Part shown: positions 5,926 through 11,601 of the stretch, piece after piece
Layout of the letters: each line of letters opens with the position of its first letter
How positions within the stretch are numbered: position 1 is the stretch's first letter
From: CAZWUZ01 sp964637655 [NCBI: uncultured bacterium]
GTDB taxonomy: Bacteria > DAOPZR01
Assembly: GCA_964637655.1 (NCBI GenBank)
Contig: CAZWUZ010000107.1
Span: forward strand, 1 to 11,601
Length of the DNA: 11,601 nucleotides
Reading direction: 5' to 3'
Notes under the pieces: model-generated
What the model was told of the DNA's origin: nothing
Databases searched by the model: none
The model's input: only the letters and a program-made list of their open reading frames with translations
Made by a program: the position numbers and the translations under genes

Positions 5926-5973
5926 TTGGACACCTGTCCAATAAAGCCGCGGCAATTTTGGACAGGTGTCCAA
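5926..5973. promoter_or_regulatory. Nested palindromic operator region upstream of nudC
   Basis: TTGGACACCTGTCCAA (5926-5941) and TTGGACAGGTGTCCAA (5958-5973) are each palindromic apart from the two central bases, and are exact reverse complements of each other. The second extends to 18 bp (5957-5974). Centres are 32 bp apart, about three helical turns, so dimers would sit on the same DNA face. GCCGCGGC (5946-5953), itself a palindrome, lies exactly at the midpoint, so the whole 48 bp is one inverted repeat with only three mismatched pairs out of 24. No T-run follows on either strand, which argues against a terminator. The likely role is a binding site for a dimeric regulator of nudC; I cannot assign the motif TTGGACA-N2-TGTCCAA to a known family. 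Confidence 0.6.
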
Positions 5974-6012
5974 ATCTGCCGTGCTGCCTGATTCCCGCTC
6001 CTCCGGTTGCCG

Positions 6013-8334
6013 CTACCCTTCACCGCTGGTGAGTTTGGCGAGGACGTTGAAGTCCTCGAGCGTGGTGGTGTCACCCGTCACTTCGGTGCCTGCGGCGATC
6101 TGCTTGAGCAGGCGGCGCATGATCTTCCCCGAGCGCGTCTTGGGGAGCGCCTGCGCGAACCTGATCTCGTCCGGCTTCGCCACCGGCCCGATCTCCTCCG
6201 CCACGTGCCGGCGCAGCTTTTCGCGCAGCGCGTCATCGTGCGGAATGCCGTCCTTCGCGGTAACGAACGCGACGATGGCTGAGCCCTTGCTGTCGTCGGG
6301 CCGTCCGACCACCGCGGCCTCGGTCACCAGTTTCGAGCCGACCAGCGACGACTCCACCTCGGCAGTGCCGATGCGGTGCCCCGAGACATTGAGCACGTCA
6401 TCGATGCGCCCCATGATGGAGAAATAGCCGTCCGTATCGCAGCGCGCGCCATCCCCGGTGAAATAGCAGCCCTCCACCTCGGTCCAGTACGTCCATTCAT
6501 AACGCTCGTGGTCGCCCCAGACCCCGCGCAGCATCGACGGCCACGGCTGGCGGATGACGAGTTTGCCACCCGTGCCAACGGGAACCTTCTCCCCCTTGTC
6601 GTCGACCACCTCGGGGAGCACGCCGAAGAACGGCTTGCCCGCGCTCCCCGGCTTCATCGCCATCGCCCCGGGCATGGTGGAAATCATGATGGCACCCGTC
6701 TCGGTCTGCCACCAGGTGTCGACCACCGGACAGCGGTCGGCACCGATATGTTTGCGGTACCAGAGCCACGCCTCGGGATTGATCGGCTCACCCACCGTGC
6801 CAAGCAGGCGCAGCGACGAAAGATCGTGCTTTGCCGGCCACTGGTCACCCCACTGCATGAAGGCGCGGATAGCCGTCGGCGCGGTGTAGAGTATTGTCGC
6901 CTTGTGGCGCGCGATAATCGACCAGAAACGGTCGGGTTCAGGCCAGTTGGGCGCGCCCTCGTAGAGCAGGATGGTGGCGCCATTGCTGAGCAGGCCATAG
7001 ACCACGTAGGTATGCCCCGTGATCCAACCGATATCGGCGGTGCAGAAATAGATGTCGTCCGGCTGCAGGTCGAAATAGCAGCGGGCGCTGAGGGTCGCCC
7101 CGAGCAGGTAGCCCGCGGTCGAATGGAATATCCCTTTCGGCTTGCCGGTGGAGCCGCTGGTATAGAGAATGAAGAGCGGCGTCTCGCTCTCCACCGGCAC
7201 CGCCGGGCAGTCATCAGTAACTCGCGCCTCCTCCTCATGCCACCAGAGGTCGCGTCCCGCCTGCATCGGGATTGCCGCCCCGGTGCGGCGCAGGACGATG
7301 ACCTTTTCCACACTGTCGCACAACTGCTCGCCACGCTCATCCTTCAGGGCGAACGCCTCATCCACCGCCGCCTTGAGCGGCACGATTTTACCGCGACGGT
7401 AGCCGCCGTCAGCAGTGACGATGACCGACGCGGCGCAATCGCTGACGCGGTCGGCAATGGCCTGCGCGCTGAACCCGCCGAAAACAACGGAGTGGATGGC
7501 GCCCAGGCGGGCGCAGGCGAGCATCGCGATGGCCGCTTCGGGGACCATCGGCAGGTAGATGAGGACACGGTCCCCCTGTCTGACCCCCTGCGCTTTGAGG
7601 ACATTGGCGAAGCGTGACACCTGCGCATGCAGCTCGCGATAGGTGATGCGGCGCACCTCTTTCCCGTCGCTGTCCGGCTCCCCCTCCCAGATAATGGCGA
7701 CCTTGTCCGCCACCGGCGTAGCGAGGTGGCGGTCGAGGCAGTTGGCCGCGGCATTGAGTGTGCCGCCGCTGAACCAGCGCACGCGCGGCGACTTCCAGTC
7801 GAGCACCTTCGTCCACGGCTGCTGCCACTGCAGGTTTTCCTGCGCCATGCGCGCCCAGAATTGTTCCGGTTGACTGATGGACTCCTCGTACAGCGCGGCA
7901 TATTCCTCAGCACTGATGCGGGCGCGCGCGGCGAATGCCGCCGGCGGAGCGAAGACCGGCTCGGCATGCGCGGCCACCTCGATGGTCGCCGCCTGGTCGA
8001 GGCCGGAGAGTTTGAGCAGGTCGGCGATGGCGGTCGATGCGCCGGTGATGGCGAAGTTTTCGCGTCCCGCGCGCTTGGCAGCGATAACGCAGAGACGCAG
8101 GAAGAGCGACGAGGCATAGGTGAGTGCGGAAAGATCGAAGACGATGCGCAGCGGCTGCGTGTCTGCAGCATGCGCCTGCGCCTGCGCGGCAACGGTGAGC
8201 GCGCCCCCCTGCCCGGTGATTGCCGCCAGCTGCGCAGTGAAGGCCTTGCTCATCGGCCCGACATTGCTCGCGTCGACCCGCGCGGGGAAGACACAGGTCA
8301 GGGTGCGGCTGTCAGCCGCAAAGCGCATCTGCAT
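6013..8334 (-). CDS. acs: Acetyl-CoA synthetase with N-terminal STAS domain (fusion)
   Basis: 773 residues; ordinary Acs has about 650. Residues 1-120 form a STAS/anti-anti-sigma-like domain: [19 protein letters not shown] (63-81) with Ser75/Ser76 where SpoIIAA-type proteins are phosphorylated, then [20 protein letters not shown] (94-113). After a short Ala-rich linker the complete Acs follows: [20 protein letters not shown] (141-160), the ATP loop [11 protein letters not shown] (391-401), DTWWQTETG (539-547) whose Trp restricts the pocket to acetate, GDGAR...[14 protein letters not shown] (627-655), and [11 protein letters not shown] (731-741) with Lys737, the usual regulatory acetylation site. 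It makes acetyl-CoA from acetate, ATP and CoA through acetyl-AMP. The start ATG is chosen for GAGGTG just upstream; a TTG at 8367 lacks support. It lies 29 bases after xdhB, probably in the same operon. The STAS part suggests control by a partner protein or kinase. Confidence 0.95.
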   Translation of the reverse strand: MQMRFAADSRTLTCVFPARVDASNVGPMSKAFTAQLAAITGQGGALTVAAQAQAHAADTQPLRIVFDLSALTYASSLFLRLCVIAAKRAGRENFAITGASTAIADLLKLSGLDQAATIEVAAHAEPVFAPPAAFAARARISAEEYAALYEESISQPEQFWARMAQENLQWQQPWTKVLDWKSPRVRWFSGGTLNAAANCLDRHLATPVADKVAIIWEGEPDSDGKEVRRITYRELHAQVSRFANVLKAQGVRQGDRVLIYLPMVPEAAIAMLACARLGAIHSVVFGGFSAQAIADRVSDCAASVIVTADGGYRRGKIVPLKAAVDEAFALKDERGEQLCDSVEKVIVLRRTGAAIPMQAGRDLWWHEEEARVTDDCPAVPVESETPLFILYTSGSTGKPKGIFHSTAGYLLGATLSARCYFDLQPDDIYFCTADIGWITGHTYVVYGLLSNGATILLYEGAPNWPEPDRFWSIIARHKATILYTAPTAIRAFMQWGDQWPAKHDLSSLRLLGTVGEPINPEAWLWYRKHIGADRCPVVDTWWQTETGAIMISTMPGAMAMKPGSAGKPFFGVLPEVVDDKGEKVPVGTGGKLVIRQPWPSMLRGVWGDHERYEWTYWTEVEGCYFTGDGARCDTDGYFSIMGRIDDVLNVSGHRIGTAEVESSLVGSKLVTEAAVVGRPDDSKGSAIVAFVTAKDGIPHDDALREKLRRHVAEEIGPVAKPDEIRFAQALPKTRSGKIMRRLLKQIAAGTEVTGDTTTLEDFNVLAKLTSGEG

Positions 8335-8338
8335 CGGG

Positions 8339-8344
8339 CACCTC
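8339..8344 (-). promoter_or_regulatory. Ribosome binding site fixing the start of the STAS-Acs fusion
   Basis: GAGGTG lies four bases before the ATG at 8334 and ten before a second ATG at 8328. It shows that translation begins ahead of the STAS part. No comparable site precedes the Acs part within the reading frame. Confidence 0.7.
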
Positions 8345-8363
8345 GTCGTGGTCGCAGCGCACG

Positions 8364-10604
8364 TCAACCGTGCAGGTACATGAAGACCTTTTCCGGTGTC
8401 AGCGGCAGCGACGGGATGTCGCGGTCATGGCGTACGGCGCGCAAGGAATGCCAAAGGGCGAAGTAGGCGCCCAGTCCGTGAATGAAGGGGGGTTCCCCCA
8501 CCGCCTTCGATTTCGCCACGGCAAACGGATTTTCCGAATCGGGGAGCAGCGTGATGTTGAACTGCCGCGGCACGAACTTGATGTCGGGCACCTTGTAGGC
8601 ATTGACCGCGGTGAGTACCCGCCCGTCAGGCGCATAGCGTATCTGCTCGATGGTCGCCCAGCCGATGCCCTGAATGACCGCCCCCTCCACCTGCCCGCGG
8701 TCGATGGCTTCGCTCAGCGTCTGCCCGACGTCATGCACCACGTCAACTGCTTCGATGGTATAGGTGCCGCGCACGGTATCGAGCAGCACTTCGGTAAGCG
8801 AGGTGCCGTAGGCGTAGTAGGCGAACGGGCGCCCGCGCTCGGTCTTGAGGTCGTGAAAGAGATCGGGCGTGGCATAGAAGGCATGCGACCCGAGGTCAAC
8901 CCGCGCCCACTGCGCCGCCGCGATCAGTTTCTCCCAGTTCAGTTCCGTCGGCACGCCGTTTTCCAGCACGACATTGTCGGCGATGCTCAGGTCCTTCGCC
9001 TCCATCTTCAGGTGCTGCGCGGCAAACTGCACGAGCCGCGTGCGCAGTTCGTCGCAGGCGTACTTCGCCGCCATGCCGTTGAGGTCAGCCCCCGTGCTGG
9101 CCGAGGTGGGCGAAGCGTTGGCGACGCGCATGGTGTTGGTCGTCTCGACCATGACACGGTCCGGGGTCACCCCGAGCGTCTGCGCAGCAATCAACTGGAT
9201 CTTGGTGTTGACCCCCTGCCCCATCTCGACTGCGCCCGTGCTGACCGCGACACTGCCATCGACGTAGATGTTGACCAGTGCCCCCGCCTGATTGAGCGCG
9301 GTCTGGGCAAACGAAATGCCGAAACAGACCGGGACGATGCCGAGCCCGCGCTTCGTCGCGGTGTGGGTGCGATTGTATTCCGCCACCGCCTGCAGGCGCT
9401 GAGCGACATTTGCTTTCTGTTCCAGCGTCTCCCAGCAGCGGACAGCGGTCGGCTTGGGCGGCTGCACTCCGTATGGCAGCGAATCGCCGTCACGCAGCAG
9501 GTTCTGCTTCTTGACCTCGACAATGTCCTTGCCCAGCAATTCCGCCGCGCGGGTCAGCGCCGCTTCGATAGCGAAGGTCCCCTGCGGCACCCCGAACCCG
9601 CGGAAGGCATTGTTGGGCGGAATATTGGTGCGGCAACTCACCGCCGTGATGCGGATATTCGGCACGCGATACGAGCCCGAGGCATGCAGGAAGGAGCGCC
9701 CGAGCACCGCGGTGGAGATATCGGCGCAGGCACCCGCATGCTGATAGAGGGTCACTTCAAAGGCGCGGATATTCCCCTCGGCATCGAGTCCCATCTTGTA
9801 GTCGTACTCGTAGGCATGGCGCTTCCCCGTGGTGAAAATGTCCTCGTTGCGTGAGAGGAATAGTTTCACCGGCTGCTTGAGGATAAACGCCGCCATCGCG
9901 GGCGCCACCACCCAGACCGCCGTCGATTCCTTGCCGCCAAAGCCGCCGCCGAGACGGCGGATTTCGAATTCCACCTTGTGCTGCGGGATGCCGCAGACCT
10001 CGGCAATATGGCGGTGATACGCGCCGGGTGCCTGACTGCTGGCGATGACCTTGATGGTGTCGTGTTCACCGGGGAGCGCTAACGCTCTCTGTGTTTCAAA
10101 GTAAAAGTGCTCCTGCGGGCCGCTGGCCAGTTTTCCCTCGGCGATTACTTTGCACTGCGCGAACGCCGCGGCGATGTCGCCATTGACCAGTTCGCGCTTC
10201 TGCCCGTGGATGAGGCCGCGCTGCGCTGCTTCGCGTGGACTAAAGAGCGGCTCGCGCTTGTCGATTACGGCAGTGATCAGTTTCACCGCACGCTGCGCCG
10301 CACGGCGCGACTTCGCCACGACCAGGGCAATCGGCTGCCCGATGTACTCGAGGGTGTCGATGGCCAGCAGCGGCTGGTCCTTGAAGATATGGCCGACCTC
10401 GTTGAGCCCGGGGACGTCCTTCGCCGTGTAAACCGCCACCACGCCGGGCGCTGACGTCGCCGCGCTGATGTCAACACTGCGCAGCGTGCCGCAGGCAACG
10501 GGTGAGGTGAACAACACCGCGTGCAGGCAGCCCGCGGGGGTCGGGATATCGTCGACAAATTGCGACGTGCCGCGCACGTGCATAAGCATGTCGCCATTCT
10601 TCAT
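8364..10604 (-). CDS. xdhB: Xanthine dehydrogenase, molybdopterin-binding subunit
   Basis: 746 residues, the length of bacterial XdhB. It carries the Moco domain of the xanthine oxidase family: QEHFYFETQ (164-172), Gln191 (cofactor contact), [10 protein letters not shown] (217-226), [11 protein letters not shown] (331-341), EMGQGVNTK (460-468), [11 protein letters not shown] (500-510) and [10 protein letters not shown] (698-707) with the catalytic Glu704. Glu226 and Arg303 (in GRSFLH) align with bovine Glu802 and Arg880. These bind purines in true xanthine dehydrogenases and are replaced in aldehyde oxidases, so the substrate is most likely hypoxanthine/xanthine. With XdhA it moves electrons from the molybdenum site through two [2Fe-2S] clusters to FAD and NAD+. 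Its ATG shares ATGA with the xdhA stop and has GGAGGTG five bases upstream. The sulfurating chaperone XdhC is not found downstream, where acs follows instead. Confidence 0.95.
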   Translation of the reverse strand: MKNGDMLMHVRGTSQFVDDIPTPAGCLHAVLFTSPVACGTLRSVDISAATSAPGVVAVYTAKDVPGLNEVGHIFKDQPLLAIDTLEYIGQPIALVVAKSRRAAQRAVKLITAVIDKREPLFSPREAAQRGLIHGQKRELVNGDIAAAFAQCKVIAEGKLASGPQEHFYFETQRALALPGEHDTIKVIASSQAPGAYHRHIAEVCGIPQHKVEFEIRRLGGGFGGKESTAVWVVAPAMAAFILKQPVKLFLSRNEDIFTTGKRHAYEYDYKMGLDAEGNIRAFEVTLYQHAGACADISTAVLGRSFLHASGSYRVPNIRITAVSCRTNIPPNNAFRGFGVPQGTFAIEAALTRAAELLGKDIVEVKKQNLLRDGDSLPYGVQPPKPTAVRCWETLEQKANVAQRLQAVAEYNRTHTATKRGLGIVPVCFGISFAQTALNQAGALVNIYVDGSVAVSTGAVEMGQGVNTKIQLIAAQTLGVTPDRVMVETTNTMRVANASPTSASTGADLNGMAAKYACDELRTRLVQFAAQHLKMEAKDLSIADNVVLENGVPTELNWEKLIAAAQWARVDLGSHAFYATPDLFHDLKTERGRPFAYYAYGTSLTEVLLDTVRGTYTIEAVDVVHDVGQTLSEAIDRGQVEGAVIQGIGWATIEQIRYAPDGRVLTAVNAYKVPDIKFVPRQFNITLLPDSENPFAVAKSKAVGEPPFIHGLGAYFALWHSLRAVRHDRDIPSLPLTPEKVFMYLHG

Positions 10605-11601
10605 TGCGCCACCTCCTCGGCTGCCGCGAAGTGGGCAAGCACCAGTTGCCGGAGCAGCAGTTTCTTGTAGGCGGCAGAGCCCCGGACGTCGTCGATGGGG
10701 GCAACGACATCCGCCACCGCCTGCGCCAGCGCAGGCGGGTCAGGCGGTTTCCCGAGGAAGCGTTCGAGCCCGGCAACGAGCAGCGGGACAGGGGCCACGC
10801 CACCCGCGCTGAGACGCAGGTCGCTGATCTTCCCGTCCTTGTCCAGCGTCAGGCGCAGCGCGCTGTTGACTGTGGCGATATCGAGGTAGACGCGGTTGGA
10901 AACCTTCTCGAAACTGTAACGGGTGCCGGCCGGCAGCAGCGGCACGGCGACTTCCGTGATGACTTCACCGCAGGCAAGGTCGTACTTTTTGTAGCCCCGA
11001 TAGAACTTGTCAAGCGGAAGTGTGCGGGTTTTCCCGTCCTTTGCCGCGATGGTCAGTTGCGCATCGAGCGCCAGCAGGATGATACTCATGTCGCCAATCG
11101 GCGAGGCATTGACGATATTGCCGGTGATGGTTGCCTTGTTGCGCAGGATGGTCGAGGAATGGAGCAGCAGGTCCTGCCGCAGCGCAGGGAAGTGCTGTGC
11201 GGTTTCCGGCGCAAGGCGCAGCTGCTCGAGCGTGACAGCACCGCCGATGCGCAGCATCCCGCCATCGGTGCGGATATAGTCGAGGTCGCGGCGCTGCGAA
11301 AGGAAGCAGAGGTTCTTTTCCAGCAGTTCCTCGGGTTGCTGCACGAAGAGGTCGGTACCGCCGCCAACGAGGATGCCGTCCGTCGCCGGCGCCTTCTTCT
11401 CCTGCGCCTGTTTGAGCAGTTGCGGCACCTGCGCGAACCACGCAGGGAGCACCATTTGGTCAATGAGTGCGGTGACACGCTGCTGCGGGTCGGGGCTGAT
11501 CCCCTGCAATTGGTCACTCAGCGCGCGCGCGGCATTGCGAATGGCGGCGTAGCCGGTGCAGCGGCAGATATTGCCGTCGAGCGCGTCGATGGCATCGGCA
11601 T
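10601..11601 (-). CDS. xdhA: Xanthine dehydrogenase, iron-sulfur/FAD subunit (5' end outside window)
   Basis: 332 residues are visible and the frame remains open to the window edge, so the gene starts to the right. The first visible residues include DGNICRCTGYAAI, the C-terminal half of the second [2Fe-2S] motif (Cys-x-Cys) of the xanthine oxidase family. This makes it an XdhA-type fusion of iron-sulfur and FAD domains, not a separate FAD subunit. After a linker comes the FAD domain: ILVGGGTDLFVQQ (isoalloxazine/pyrophosphate loop), LRIGGAVTLEQL, the second FAD loop TITGNIVNASPIGD, and the C-terminal CO-dehydrogenase-flavoprotein domain (RYSFEKVSNRVYLDIATVNSAL...LRLSAGGVAPVPL). It passes electrons from XdhB's molybdenum site to NAD+. 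A TTG at 11509 could be read as a start but would cut away the iron-sulfur motif. Confidence 0.95.
   Translation of the reverse strand, partial: ADAIDALDGNICRCTGYAAIRNAARALSDQLQGISPDPQQRVTALIDQMVLPAWFAQVPQLLKQAQEKKAPATDGILVGGGTDLFVQQPEELLEKNLCFLSQRRDLDYIRTDGGMLRIGGAVTLEQLRLAPETAQHFPALRQDLLLHSSTILRNKATITGNIVNASPIGDMSIILLALDAQLTIAAKDGKTRTLPLDKFYRGYKKYDLACGEVITEVAVPLLPAGTRYSFEKVSNRVYLDIATVNSALRLTLDKDGKISDLRLSAGGVAPVPLLVAGLERFLGKPPDPPALAQAVADVVAPIDDVRGSAAYKKLLLRQLVLAHFAAAEEVAQ
10610..10616 (-). promoter_or_regulatory. Strong ribosome binding site of xdhB inside the end of xdhA
   Basis: GGAGGTG on the minus strand, five bases before the ATG at 10604 and embedded in the last xdhA codons. Together with the ATGA overlap it supports coupled, stoichiometric translation of the two subunits. 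Confidence 0.75.

Noticed and set aside
5926-5974. Palindrome pair as a rho-independent terminator of acs
   Set aside because: On the minus strand each stem is followed by A-rich sequence, and no T-run is present on either strand.
6376-7617. 413-codon plus-strand open frame
   Set aside because: Antisense to acs, no recognisable domain; open only because of GC-rich codon bias.
7961-7977. Possible separate start (GTG around residue 120) for a stand-alone Acs without the STAS part
   Set aside because: No good ribosome site precedes it and the only clear site (8339-8344) lies ahead of the STAS domain. An internal start cannot be fully excluded.
8370-9854. 494-codon plus-strand open frame
   Set aside because: Antisense to xdhB, low-complexity Arg/Val/His-rich product with no motif.
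11520-11531. Run of alternating GC near the right edge
   Set aside because: It encodes the ordinary ARA residues of xdhA between the iron-sulfur motif and the linker; no separate role is indicated.

Overview
The window is a GC-rich bacterial segment in which every supported gene lies on the minus strand, so transcription runs from the right edge to the left. Most starts carry recognisable Shine-Dalgarno sequences and several neighbours overlap by a few bases, as in compact bacterial operons. The gene content (two-subunit molybdenum xanthine dehydrogenase, acetyl-CoA synthetase, NudC, CreD) suggests a Gram-negative bacterium. The phylum cannot be fixed from this stretch.

Right part (about 6013-11601): a catabolic operon. 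xdhA (iron-sulfur/FAD subunit, cut by the window edge) overlaps xdhB (molybdopterin subunit) by 4 bases, and 29 bases later comes an acetyl-CoA synthetase gene. The synthetase has an N-terminal STAS (anti-anti-sigma-like) domain of about 120 residues fused in frame to a complete Acs. Xdh hydroxylates purines; Acs activates acetate, one possible end product of purine breakdown. The STAS domain suggests the enzyme is also a regulated or regulatory protein. This is the most unusual gene here.

Middle (about 4983-6012): nudC (NADH pyrophosphatase/RNA deNADding enzyme) lies behind a 172-base spacer. The spacer holds two 16-18 bp palindromes, mirror images of each other, 32 bp apart centre to centre, with an 8-bp palindrome at the exact midpoint. 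This looks like an operator for an unidentified dimeric repressor or activator.

Left-middle (about 2448-4999): a near-consensus extended -10 promoter drives a 6-TM membrane protein, probably from a leaderless transcript. It is followed by a one-domain winged-helix regulator, then creD, then a 39-residue single-span membrane peptide. An imperfect inverted repeat over the -35 box is a candidate autoregulatory operator.

Left (1-2447): an AT-rich gene for a two-TM protein, probably acquired, followed by a tightly overlapping trio: a membrane-anchored transglutaminase-like protein, a 4-TM protein and a signal-anchored two-TM protein. The function of the trio is unknown. A perfect hairpin at the very left edge may end this transcription unit. 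No tRNA, rRNA, CRISPR array or insertion sequence was seen.
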